Positions 52,245 to 60,195 of a stretch of 64,000 nucleotides of DNA are shown in pieces. The notes below the pieces were generated by a model that was given only the letters and a program-made list of their open reading frames with translations, was not told where the DNA came from and did no database searches. The stretch covers positions 42,704-106,703 of the forward strand of contig WRJZ01000050.1 of the NCBI GenBank assembly GCA_009778325.1. Direction: 5' to 3'. The DNA comes from Candidatus Endomicrobium neocapritermitis (lineage in GTDB: Bacteria; Elusimicrobiota; Endomicrobiia; Endomicrobiales; Endomicrobiaceae). A program made the translations under genes and the position numbers. How positions within the stretch are numbered: position 1 is the first letter of the stretch; every line of letters starts with the position of its first letter.

Positions 52245-52336
52245 ACGGCGATGCAGAGATGCAGGGATGCAAGGAGGCGGAGTTAACGGCATAACTGTCT
52301 TTGCCCTGCCTCACTGCATCTCCGCGTCCCTGCATC
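52245..52336. repeat. heptad-armed inverted repeat, GATGCAG type
   Basis: CGATGCAGAGATGCAGGG and complementary CCTGCCTCACTGCATC form the arms, with GTTAACGGCATAACTGTC in the loop. It separates the divergent EndoQ/UvrD and DUF362 genes, with promoter-like AT-rich sequence on each side. Confidence 0.8.
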
Positions 52337-52346
52337 AAAAATATTT

Positions 52347-52354
52347 TGTATAAT
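52347..52354 (+). promoter_or_regulatory. extended -10 promoter of the DUF362 gene
   Basis: The string TTTTGTATAAT ending at 52354 repeats the TGTATAAT form seen before hisD, nspC and the PHP gene. It is 32 bases before the ATG. No -35 box is evident at normal spacing. Confidence 0.55.
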
Positions 52355-52385
52355 ATCAAAAAAATACACAAGGGAGAGAATCCTT

Positions 52386-53429
52386 ATGTCATCAAAAGTT
52401 TATTTTTTGCCTTGGGAAAGACGTGAAGAACTGCCTAAATTTTTAAAAGCCGCAAAAGTTTTCAATCATGTAAAAGCGCGGAATTTTTTAGCGATTAAAA
52501 TACATTTCGGGGAAGACGGAAACAAAGGTTATATCAAACCCGAATATGTCGCTCCCGTAGTAAAAATCGCCAGAGAAAAAACGGCTTTTCCGTTTTTAAC
52601 TGACAGTTCTACTATTTATGTCGGAAAACGTTCCGACGCTTATCATCACGTGCTTTTAGCAAACAAGCATGGCTTTACAATAGAAGCTTGCGGGTGTCCC
52701 GTAATAATCGGCGACGGTTTAAGAGGAAACAATAAACAAGATGTTGAAGTGAATTTAAAACATTTTAAAACCGTTTCTATCGGAAGAGACATAGTCCAAA
52801 GCGACAGTTTTATTTTTATGAACCATTTTAAAGGACACGAAATCTCCGGTTTCGGCGGAGCTATAAAAAATATCGGTATGGGCTGCGCGAGCAAAGAAGG
52901 GAAATACGCAATGCATAATACCGCCAAACCTGCGGTAAAAGCTTCAAAGTGCACAGCGTGCGGAATTTGCGTTAAAAATTGTTACCAGCAGGCATTAAGA
53001 CTTGAAAATAAAAAAATAGTTATGGACAAAAATAAATGCGTCGGCTGCGGACAATGCATTGTGTCCTGCGCTTTCGGCGTTTTCGGGCTTAACTGGGATG
53101 AAGATCCTAAAGTTGTGCAGGAAAAAATAGTCGAATATGCGGCAGGCGTTCTTAAAAATAAAAAAGCGTCTTATATAAATTTTTTGAACCATATAAGCAA
53201 AGACTGCGATTGTTTTTCCATAAAAAATCCGCCGCTTATGGAAGACGTAGGCATAGTTGCCGGCGAAGATCCTGTAGCGGTTGACCAGGCAAGTTATGAC
53301 CTTGTAAACAAAGCTTACGGTAAAAACTTTTTCAAAAAAGTGCATCCCGAAGTAAATCCGGAAGTGCAGCTTGAATATGCCGAAAAAATCGGACTGGGAA
53401 CGAGAAAGTACATATTAGTAAATTATTAA
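52386..53429 (+). CDS. DUF362 domain protein with two 4Fe-4S clusters
   Basis: The 347-residue protein combines a DUF362 domain (FLAIKIHFGEDGNKGYIKPEYVAP, FLTDSSTIYVG, FMNHFKGHEISGFGGAIKNIGMGCASKEGK) with a bacterial-type ferredoxin domain (CTACGICVKNCYQQAL and CVGCGQCIVSCAFG, about residues 193-235) and a further DUF362 segment at the end. DUF362 proteins with ferredoxin motifs are frequent in anaerobes; their reaction is not established. A cytoplasmic electron-transfer role is inferred. It has its own promoter and a ribosome-binding site (AGGGAGAG). Confidence 0.9.
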   Translation: MSSKVYFLPWERREELPKFLKAAKVFNHVKARNFLAIKIHFGEDGNKGYIKPEYVAPVVKIAREKTAFPFLTDSSTIYVGKRSDAYHHVLLANKHGFTIEACGCPVIIGDGLRGNNKQDVEVNLKHFKTVSIGRDIVQSDSFIFMNHFKGHEISGFGGAIKNIGMGCASKEGKYAMHNTAKPAVKASKCTACGICVKNCYQQALRLENKKIVMDKNKCVGCGQCIVSCAFGVFGLNWDEDPKVVQEKIVEYAAGVLKNKKASYINFLNHISKDCDCFSIKNPPLMEDVGIVAGEDPVAVDQASYDLVNKAYGKNFFKKVHPEVNPEVQLEYAEKIGLGTRKYILVNY

Positions 53430-53458
53430 CTTTTTTAGTTCCCGAAGGATAGGTTAAA

Positions 53459-53674
53459 ATGGACACGGAAACTATTGTACTTGTAGTTGCAATATTTATA
53501 GCTTTGATAATTTATTTTCTGCCGACTATTATCGCATCGCAGCGAAATCATAACAGCGCAGGCCTCATTTTTTTTGTGAATCTTTTTGTCGGGTGGACTG
53601 TAGTAGTTTGGCTTATCACTTTGATTTGGGCGAGTGAAGGAAAAACAAAAGAAGAGATGAAAAAGAAAGATTGA
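53459..53674 (+). CDS. small membrane protein of the superinfection-immunity family
   Basis: A 71-residue protein with two membrane segments (about residues 5-22 and 33-56). The landmarks IIYFLPTIIASQRNHNSAGLI and FFVNLFVGWTVVVWLITLIWA match the small Imm/superinfection-immunity family, named after phage T4 Imm, which blocks DNA entry of a second phage. Many bacterial homologues are chromosomal and their role is unproven. Here the gene stands just ahead of recX and an accessory gene cluster. Confidence 0.78.
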   Translation: MDTETIVLVVAIFIALIIYFLPTIIASQRNHNSAGLIFFVNLFVGWTVVVWLITLIWASEGKTKEEMKKKD

Positions 53675-53687
53675 CTGTAGATAGAAT

Positions 53688-54308
53688 ATGAAAATTACAA
53701 AAATCGAAAAAATACCGGCTAAGAAGAATAATTTCAAAGTGTTTTTTGATAATGATGAAAATATACTGCTGTCAGCAGATATAGTAGTTAAATTCGGGCT
53801 TAATAAAGGCGTTGAAGTATCGGACGATACTTATAAAAAAGTTTTAGCCGCAGATAAAGCCTACAGAGTGGTTTTTGACGCTTTAGCGCTTGTTTCCAAG
53901 CATTCCTACAGTATAAAATCATTATCTGATAAACTGCTGCTTAAAGGCTATAAGCCGGAGAATATAAAATCAGCTGTTTCAAGGCTTACCGAATTAGGAT
54001 ATATAAACGATGAAAAATACGCTTTAATTTATGCAAAATACTTATCCGAAAGAGGCAAAGGGGAATATGCCATAAAACAAGCCCTTGAAGAAAAAGACAT
54101 ATCAAAAGATTTAATAAACAAAGCATTAGATTCTTTAAAAACTGAATCCGAACCTTACGAGCAAATTATAGAAACAATAAAGCGGAAATTTAAGGATTTT
54201 AACACAAAAGATAAAAACGAAGAACGCCGCATAGCGTCATTTTTCTTAAGAAGAGGCTTTGCTTCGGAAGACATATCAAAAGCGTTAAGATTGTATAAAG
54301 AAAATTGA
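53688..54308 (+). CDS. recX: regulatory protein RecX
   Basis: A 206-residue helical protein with three RecX-type repeats: AYRVVFDALALVSKHSYSIKSLSDKLLLKGY, IKSAVSRLTELGYINDEKYALIYAKYLSERGKGEYAIKQALEEK, and EERRIASFFLRRGFASEDISKALRLYKEN. The conserved YINDEKYA and RRGF motifs are clear. RecX limits RecA filament growth. recA is not adjacent; the N-terminal 60 residues are beta-rich, like the longer form of the family. Confidence 0.9.
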   Translation: MKITKIEKIPAKKNNFKVFFDNDENILLSADIVVKFGLNKGVEVSDDTYKKVLAADKAYRVVFDALALVSKHSYSIKSLSDKLLLKGYKPENIKSAVSRLTELGYINDEKYALIYAKYLSERGKGEYAIKQALEEKDISKDLINKALDSLKTESEPYEQIIETIKRKFKDFNTKDKNEERRIASFFLRRGFASEDISKALRLYKEN

Positions 54309-54370
54309 TTAAAAATTCAATAATATTTTGCACAGTTGCAATATTGAAAATAACAAGAGGCAATAAAAAA

Positions 54371-55453
54371 ATGTCTAATAAAAAAGATTTTCAAATAATA
54401 AACAGCACTGCTGAATTCTTAATATTTACAAACCAATCAAAGAAAGACTCCATAGAAGTTCGTTATCAAAATGAAACTATATGGCTTAGTCAAAAATTAA
54501 TGGCTGTTTTATTCGACACTTCAGTTGATAACATTTCTTTGCATCTAAAAAACATATTTAAAGAAGGGGAACTTGAAGAGAATTCAGTTTCCGAGGTTTT
54601 CTCGGTAACTGCTGCCGACGGAAAAAACTATAAAACAAAACATTATAATTTAGACGCTATTATAGCCGTAGGCTATCGCATTAACTCCGTCCGCGCGACA
54701 CAATTTAGGCAATGGGCTACTTCAGTGCTAAAGGATTATGCTATAAAAGGATATAAAATTGATAAAAAGCGAATGGAAAACGGAACTTTTTTAAGTGAAA
54801 ACTATTTTGAGCACTTGCTTGCTGAAATCAGAGAAATTCGCTTAAGTGAAAGGCAATTCTACCAAAAGATAGCTGATATTTATTCTACCGCTATGGATTA
54901 CGATAAAAATTCACCCACAACAAAAACTTTTTTTGCCAAAATCCAAAACAAACTTCATTGGGCAATACACGGACATACTGCGGCAGAGTTGATTTATGGG
55001 CGCGCAGATGCGGAAAAAAAACATATGGGTTTAACATCTTGGGAAAAATCGCCGAAAGGTAAAATCCAGAAACATGATGTTATAGTTGCAAAAAACTATT
55101 TAACAAAAGACGAACTGGAATCATTAGGGCGTATAGTCAACGCTTATCTTGATGTCGCGGAAGATATGGCAAAACGTAAAATTCCGATGACTATGCAAGA
55201 CTGGAGCAAACGGCTTGACATGTTTTTGCAAGCAGCAGATAGAAATGTTTTAAGCAATTCCGGTAAAATAACAGCCGCTATTGCCCAAGAACACGCGGAA
55301 ACAGAATTTGAAAAATACCGTATAATTCAAGATAAATTATTTGAATCGGATTTTGACGAAGCAGTAAAAATGGCTGATAATTTGGAAATTGAAATTCAAA
55401 AAGAACAACTAAAAAGGTTAAAACAAAAAAAGAAATTGATGTTGGATGAATAA
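54371..55453 (+). CDS. rhuM: RhuM-family (virulence-associated) protein
   Basis: A 360-residue protein that matches RhuM: the N-terminal Fic-like/Bro-type segment (RYQNETIWLSQKLMAVLFDTSVDNISLHLKNIFKEGEL, YNLDAIIAVGYRINSVRATQFRQWATSVLKDY) and the C-terminal part (AAELIYGRADAEKKHMGLTSW, ISEKDV-like KHDVIVAKNYLTKDELESLGRIVNAYLD). RhuM was named from a Salmonella pathogenicity island and homologues occur widely in mobile islands; its activity is unknown, with DNA binding suspected. An upstream in-frame ATG (54305) has no site; the ATG at 54371 follows AAGAGG. The stop overlaps the next gene's start. Confidence 0.9.
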   Translation: MSNKKDFQIINSTAEFLIFTNQSKKDSIEVRYQNETIWLSQKLMAVLFDTSVDNISLHLKNIFKEGELEENSVSEVFSVTAADGKNYKTKHYNLDAIIAVGYRINSVRATQFRQWATSVLKDYAIKGYKIDKKRMENGTFLSENYFEHLLAEIREIRLSERQFYQKIADIYSTAMDYDKNSPTTKTFFAKIQNKLHWAIHGHTAAELIYGRADAEKKHMGLTSWEKSPKGKIQKHDVIVAKNYLTKDELESLGRIVNAYLDVAEDMAKRKIPMTMQDWSKRLDMFLQAADRNVLSNSGKITAAIAQEHAETEFEKYRIIQDKLFESDFDEAVKMADNLEIEIQKEQLKRLKQKKKLMLDE

Positions 55454-55883
55454 AAAACAATGGAGATTCTATATGGAATCCTTAAAATTACGATTTCCTG
55501 CTCTTGATATTTCGGTTGAAGACTGGAATAGAGATAATAAAAAAGAAAATGCGCCTGAAATATATCTTAAAGACGAATATTTTTATCATAATGAAGAATC
55601 ATTCAATAAATATATGGCAGGGCATCTTATAGTTGATTCTGACGGAAATGTTCTTAAAATAACCGGAATAGAAAAACTGCATAATTTATCCGGCATTTTG
55701 CCATTTACGGCAAAATACAAACTTGTTTTTGAGCCGGCGAATAAAACAATGACCTTTGAAGAAGTAAAAAGGTATATGTTTGAAAAAATATGCACTGTAA
55801 AAGATAAGTTTGACGATTATAAATCCGACTGGATAAAATCAGTAGAAAGCGCAAAAACAATAGAAGATTTGATTTTAACTTAA
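55446..55883 (+). CDS. protein of unknown function, coupled to rhuM
   Basis: A 145-residue protein whose ATG overlaps the end of rhuM by eight bases, pointing to coupled translation; Met10 (55473) is an alternative start. It is acidic and Lys-rich, with no recognised motif. Landmarks are FPALDISVEDWN, YNKYMAGHLI-like FNKYMAGHLIVDSDGNVLKI and TFEEVKRYMFEKI. Predicted mixed alpha/beta, soluble. The coupling suggests that it belongs to the same accessory unit as RhuM. Confidence 0.75.
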   Translation: MNKKQWRFYMESLKLRFPALDISVEDWNRDNKKENAPEIYLKDEYFYHNEESFNKYMAGHLIVDSDGNVLKITGIEKLHNLSGILPFTAKYKLVFEPANKTMTFEEVKRYMFEKICTVKDKFDDYKSDWIKSVESAKTIEDLILT

Positions 55884-55998
55884 AATGGTTAATTTTAATA
55901 GCTATAATCATTTTATATAAGTATTGCAATAACACTACTGAATATAATTGGAATGATGAAATAAAATTCATAATTAAACATCATTAATGGAATAAAAA

Positions 55999-56856
55999 AT
56001 GGAACAGCAAAAAAGATATATGGTTTGTTATTTAGATATCTTAGGTTTTTCTGATTGGTATAATGAAAATAATAAGGAAAAATTAAATACTGCATTCCAA
56101 GAAGTTTTAAACGAATTTAAAGTTGATAGCGAAAACTTTATTAATCTATTATGTGTAAATATGAAAGATAACACATATAAATATAAAAATGAAGAAGAAC
56201 AGCAAAAATATATTGAAGTTGTACTAAAAGAAACAAACATTGTCTTTTTATCGGATTCTATAATTGTCTCAGTTCCTGTGATGTATGAAAACATAAATGA
56301 AGAACCAAGTGCTTTGCTTGGAACACTATATTTTATGGCAATTATGGTCATAGCTATTGCACATAAGATAATGAAAAATTTAAATTTATTTGTTAGAGGA
56401 GCTATTGCTTATGGAAAAGATTATTCATTTTCTCCAATAGCAAACTATCACGGTAAAATCATTCAAAGTAGTGTTCTGATTGACGCAGTAAAAAAAGAAC
56501 GAGATGTAATTTATCCGAGAGTAGTTATTGATAATGCTATTTTTAATAAAATGCTTGAAGATGATTTTGTAAAAAAGTTTAAAGCAAGTTTTTTCTTTAA
56601 GGATTTTGATTGTAAACAATGTTTGAATTTATATGCAAGAAGGAGTAGTACTGATACTACGACACAAGAATTCAAAGATATTATAGAAAAAAACTTGCAG
56701 CTATGTTTATCAAAAAAAGATGGAATAGATCATAAAATATTGGAAAAGATAATGTATTTGATCAGGCTTCATAATGTACAAGTTAAAAGATTGGAACAAA
56801 ATGAATATATTGATGTAGATAAAATATTTTTTGAGAATATTGAGTTTTCAGTTTAA
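55999..56856 (+). CDS. nucleotide-cyclase-like protein (DILGF family)
   Basis: The 285-residue protein shows the pattern of a class III nucleotide cyclase or GGDEF-like palm fold: CYLDILGFSDW (Asp13), a second strand-turn-strand IVFLSDSIIVSVPV (Asp86) and LNLFVRGAIAYGK (Gly134). This spacing parallels the two metal-binding Asp and the glycine-rich turn of adenylyl cyclases (FxDIxGF, D, RxGIxxG). YHGKIIQSSVLIDAVKKER resembles the later part of such domains. Proteins with this pattern occur in accessory and defence islands. Inferred: it may make a cyclic or other nucleotide signal. Base composition is strikingly AT-rich compared with flanking genes. Confidence 0.6.
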   Translation: MEQQKRYMVCYLDILGFSDWYNENNKEKLNTAFQEVLNEFKVDSENFINLLCVNMKDNTYKYKNEEEQQKYIEVVLKETNIVFLSDSIIVSVPVMYENINEEPSALLGTLYFMAIMVIAIAHKIMKNLNLFVRGAIAYGKDYSFSPIANYHGKIIQSSVLIDAVKKERDVIYPRVVIDNAIFNKMLEDDFVKKFKASFFFKDFDCKQCLNLYARRSSTDTTTQEFKDIIEKNLQLCLSKKDGIDHKILEKIMYLIRLHNVQVKRLEQNEYIDVDKIFFENIEFSV

Positions 56857-56901
56857 GCAATAGATTTGTGCTGGAAAACTTTAGAAATGAAAGAGGACTA
56901 A

Positions 56902-57465
56902 ATGCCTGACAAAGACGTTAAAACCATAAAAGACCAGATATTTTTTCAATATGCCAAAATAATAGCTAAGGCTGCGTTTAATTTACATAACGGCGTTGAC
57001 GCTAAAAAGAAGCATTATGGTTTTATAAAAGAAACTTTTAGGAATTTAAAGAGCGGCAAAAAATCTTGGTCTGATATTTTGCGTGAAGATTTGCAGTTTA
57101 TTGAAAAGGAAAAAGAATGCATATATTGCGGCGCTAAAGATAATCTCCAAAAAGATCATATTGTTCCTAAGACTTTAGCGGTTAATGAAAGATGTTCCAA
57201 ATGCGATACAATACAGGCTGTTCATAATATTATTTTTGCATGCAAGGATTGTAACTTAGGAAAACTGCAAAAAGGGCTTTATACATATTGGTGTGAAAAA
57301 CATAAGGATAAACTAAAACCTTTTGATTATCTGCCTGTTTTATTGGAAAAAAAGTATTTAAAAACAATATATAAATGCCATGAATGCGCCGGAACTTTAG
57401 ATTTAGTAATAGAAAACATACATCCTATGGATATAGATTGCGTTGTTGATAAGCACATAAAATAA
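56902..57465 (+). CDS. HNH endonuclease
   Basis: A 187-residue protein with a zinc-ribbon HNH core: CIYCGAKDNLQKDHIVPKTLAVN, CxxC spacing around CSKCD, then NIIFACKDCNLGKLQKGLY (about residues 73-125). The D-H-I-V-P and C-x2-C-N-x2-K residues are those of HNH nucleases. A second cysteine pair follows (YKCHECAGTL). The N-terminal helical part (about residues 1-70) is unknown. It lies 45 bases after the cyclase-like gene with its own AAGAGG site, and is the likely effector if the two form one system. Confidence 0.85.
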   Translation: MPDKDVKTIKDQIFFQYAKIIAKAAFNLHNGVDAKKKHYGFIKETFRNLKSGKKSWSDILREDLQFIEKEKECIYCGAKDNLQKDHIVPKTLAVNERCSKCDTIQAVHNIIFACKDCNLGKLQKGLYTYWCEKHKDKLKPFDYLPVLLEKKYLKTIYKCHECAGTLDLVIENIHPMDIDCVVDKHIK

Positions 57466-57505
57466 AGATAATATGTTCACAATTAAATAGACAGGAGAAT
57501 TTGTT

Positions 57506-59062
57506 ATGCCAACAGCATTACTTAGCGTTTCGGACAAAAGCGGGATAGTTGAATTTGCAAAAGAATTAAAATCTTTGGGTTGGGACATTATCTCAAGCGG
57601 GGGGACGGCGAAAACGCTTAAAGATAATAAAATAGAGTGTACGGAAATATCGGAAGTTACGGGGTTTCCTGAAATTCTTGACGGAAGGGTAAAAACTTTA
57701 AATCCTAAAATACACGGCGGCATTCTTGCAGTAAGAGGTAAAAAAGAGCATGTTGAGGAGTTAAAAAAACATAAAATCGGCGCGATAGATATTGTTGCCG
57801 TTAATCTTTATCCTTTTGAAGAAACAATCAATAAAATTCCTAAGCCGGAAGATAAAAAAATAAATCAGGACGTAATTGAAAACATAGATATCGGCGGCGT
57901 GGCGCTTTTGAGAGCTGCGGCAAAGAATTTTAAAGACGTTTTAGTAATTTGCGACTCGTCGGATTATTCGGCCGTTATTGAAAGTTTGAAAAATAATTCC
58001 GTTAATGATGAACTAAAGCTTAGCTTGGCGGCAAAAGCTTTCAGGCACACTGCTTATTATGACTCTTTAATTTCGAATTATTTAACATATGAAAAGTTTC
58101 CTTCCCAGGCTTCCATACCTTTGAAGAAACTTTCCGGAATGAGATACGGGGAAAATCCTCATCAGGAAGCGGCTTTGTACGGCAATGGTACGCAGCAAAA
58201 CAAGCCCGTTGTAATATCCGCAAAACAGATTCACGGTAAAGAGCTTTCTTATAACAATTATTTGGATTTGGAAGCGGCGTGGAGACTTGTACATGAATTT
58301 TATGCGCCTGCATGCGCAATAATAAAACACAATAACCCCTGCGGATGCGCTGAAGGAAATAACGTAAAAGACGCTTATCTTAAAGCTTTTGCCTGCGACC
58401 CTGTAAGCGCTTTCGGCGGAATAATAGCTTTTAATAAGCCTGTTGAAGAAGACGCGGCGCATGAACTTGCGAAACTTTTTGTTGAGTGCGTAATAGCACC
58501 TGATTATTCAAAAGCCGCTTTGGACATTCTTATGCAGAAAAAAAATATAAGGCTTTTGAAACAGGAAATACCTTATAAAGAAGAACAGAACGCAATGGAA
58601 TACAGAATGATGTCTTTTGGCATGCTTGTTCAGGACAGAGATAATCAGCTCTTGGCGGAAATAAAGGATATGACAAACCGCAAACCCACAAAAGACGAAA
58701 GCGAAGCTTTGGATTTTGCCTGGAAAGTGTGTAAACACGTTAAATCAAACGCTATTATCCTTGTAAGAGGAAGGCAAACCGTAGGCATAGGCGCAGGACA
58801 GATGAGCAGAATAGATTCTTTGCAGATAGCTCTTAAAAAAATGAAGGAAGCCGTTATAGGGATTGACGAAAGCGCGCACAGCCTTGTTTTGGCGTCGGAC
58901 GCGTTTTTTCCTTTCCCTGATGTTGTTGAAACATCGGCTAAGGCAGGCGTTACGGCAATAGTACAGCCCGGCGGCTCAATTAAAGATCAAGATTCAATAA
59001 ATGCGGCAAATGAGAACGGAATCGCGATGATTGCAGCGGGAATGAGGCATTTTAAGCATTGA
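57506..59062 (+). CDS. purH: bifunctional AICAR formyltransferase / IMP cyclohydrolase
   Basis: The 518-residue protein has an N-terminal IMP cyclohydrolase domain (LSVSDKSGIVEFAKEL, SSGGTAKTLKD, TGFPEILDGRVKTLNPKIHGGIL) and the AICAR transformylase domain (GMRYGENPHQEAALYG, ELSYNNYLDLEAAW, AIIKHNNPCGCAEG, the KH catalytic pair in IKHNNPCG). It performs the last two steps of purine synthesis. Length is normal. AGGAG precedes the ATG. The stop TGA-ACGGCA is the left edge of a repeat element. It follows the accessory cluster in the same direction, with no terminator seen. Confidence 0.97.
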   Translation: MPTALLSVSDKSGIVEFAKELKSLGWDIISSGGTAKTLKDNKIECTEISEVTGFPEILDGRVKTLNPKIHGGILAVRGKKEHVEELKKHKIGAIDIVAVNLYPFEETINKIPKPEDKKINQDVIENIDIGGVALLRAAAKNFKDVLVICDSSDYSAVIESLKNNSVNDELKLSLAAKAFRHTAYYDSLISNYLTYEKFPSQASIPLKKLSGMRYGENPHQEAALYGNGTQQNKPVVISAKQIHGKELSYNNYLDLEAAWRLVHEFYAPACAIIKHNNPCGCAEGNNVKDAYLKAFACDPVSAFGGIIAFNKPVEEDAAHELAKLFVECVIAPDYSKAALDILMQKKNIRLLKQEIPYKEEQNAMEYRMMSFGMLVQDRDNQLLAEIKDMTNRKPTKDESEALDFAWKVCKHVKSNAIILVRGRQTVGIGAGQMSRIDSLQIALKKMKEAVIGIDESAHSLVLASDAFFPFPDVVETSAKAGVTAIVQPGGSIKDQDSINAANENGIAMIAAGMRHFKH

Positions 59063-59163
59063 ACGGCAGAAGCTTAGAAGTTCGGCAGCTCAGCAAAGAC
59101 AAAGGCTTTGTCTTTGCCGTTACTGAGCTTCTGAGCTGCCGAGCTTCTGAACTTCTGTAGTTA
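59062..59163. repeat. heptad-armed inverted repeat, AGAAGCTCGG type
   Basis: Left arm GCAGAAGCTTAGAAGTTCGG and a complementary right arm of GAGCTTCTGAACTTC enclose GCAAAGACAAAGG, CTTTGTCTTTGCCGTTA. The element begins at the purH stop and ends four bases before the GGAGG of the next gene. Confidence 0.85.
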
Positions 59164-59176
59164 CGGAGGAAAAAAA

Positions 59177-60052
59177 TTGAAAATTTTTTCTTTTTTAGTA
59201 ATTTGTATTCTCCTGATGCATGTTTCTGCCGCTATAGCTGAAAGAGTCGGCGGCGGGGGATTCCACGGAGGGGGAGGGTTTGGAGGATTTCACGGCCGCG
59301 GGTCTTTCGGCGGGCATGAATCTTTTGAACATAGAGAATCTTTTGGTGACAGAGATTTCAGAGATGAGCCAAGGCAGGTGCGCTGGGCGCCTGTTCATTA
59401 TGTGCCTTTAAGGCCCGTACGTTCTGAACCGCCGCCTGAACATTTTTATCCAAGACCCATTGTTCACCCTATTTTTGAACATCCGTATTTCTTCTATACA
59501 TATCCGTATTATCCTTTCTATTCCGATGTATATTTTGATTCCTATTTTTTATATACGGACGGCTATGAAGTAGATAAAAGCCTTTTAGACAGCAGCGATT
59601 ATAAAGAACTTATGCGGCTTGAAGAGAAAAGATTTCATTATTATGCCGATGCAGAGGCTCTTTCGGTAATAACAGTAACGAATATAAGCTTTTCAAACCA
59701 GAAAGACATTGGCCCAGTGATTTCGTTAACTGTTAAAAACGGCTCTGAATTCGATATTTCCAATATAACCTTTAATGCGGTAATCAAAGACCAAAACAAT
59801 ACGTTTAATAGTACGTTCTATTTCTCTTTGCCGCAGACTCTTTCGCATGGAGAACAAAAAGATTATGTAATAAATCTTAAAAAATATTCCGAATGGAAGA
59901 AATTTAACCCGTCAAATTCGGCCCGGATAGCAGTCAGCGTGAATTCAATAACCGACGAATTAGGAAAAGTCTTTCCTGAGGAAAAGTTTACGCAAAAAGA
60001 TCAGGATAGAACAGACAGTCTCAAAAACAGGCTTGGCATAACAACTGATTAA
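59177..60052 (+). CDS. exported Gly/His/Pro-rich protein with a C-terminal domain shared with the next gene
   Basis: The 291-residue protein begins at a TTG (GGAGGA nine bases upstream) with a signal peptide (FSFLVICILLMHVSAAIAE). A low-complexity part follows: a Gly/His/Phe/Arg stretch (about residues 22-60), then a Pro/Tyr/His region with many aromatics. From about residue 155 a beta-rich domain is recognisable (VITVTNISFSNQKDIGP, SLTVKNGSEFDISNITFNAVIKD). The same layout appears in the next gene: TxTNxSFxx, VxNGSxxxISxIxFNxxIxxxxxT, FxLPxTLxxGEQKxYxxxL. Likely surface-exposed or matrix-associated; function unknown. Confidence 0.78.
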   Translation: MKIFSFLVICILLMHVSAAIAERVGGGGFHGGGGFGGFHGRGSFGGHESFEHRESFGDRDFRDEPRQVRWAPVHYVPLRPVRSEPPPEHFYPRPIVHPIFEHPYFFYTYPYYPFYSDVYFDSYFLYTDGYEVDKSLLDSSDYKELMRLEEKRFHYYADAEALSVITVTNISFSNQKDIGPVISLTVKNGSEFDISNITFNAVIKDQNNTFNSTFYFSLPQTLSHGEQKDYVINLKKYSEWKKFNPSNSARIAVSVNSITDELGKVFPEEKFTQKDQDRTDSLKNRLGITTD

Positions 60053-60130
60053 TGGCAATTACGAATGACGAATGGAGCCTGTCCCCGAAATTCGTAATCG
60101 GGGAAATCAACAGCAAAGACAAAAATGCAA
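60053..60130. repeat. degenerate ATTACGA-type repeat
   Basis: TAA-TGGCAATTACGAATGACGAAT follows the stop; ATTCGTAATCGGGGAA and GTCCCCGA give a partial complement, and AGCAAAGACAAAAATGC is the familiar centre sequence. The right arm is missing, so the copy is decayed. Confidence 0.6.
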
Positions 60131-60195
60131 TAATTTGGCCGCTGGAAGTGTTATTATTATATTATTAATAACTAAATGCTTTCAGGAGAATTAAA

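Noticed and set aside
54305..54370. Upstream start for rhuM
   Set aside because: It has no ribosome-binding site, while the ATG at 54371 is preceded by AAGAGG and matches RhuM starts.
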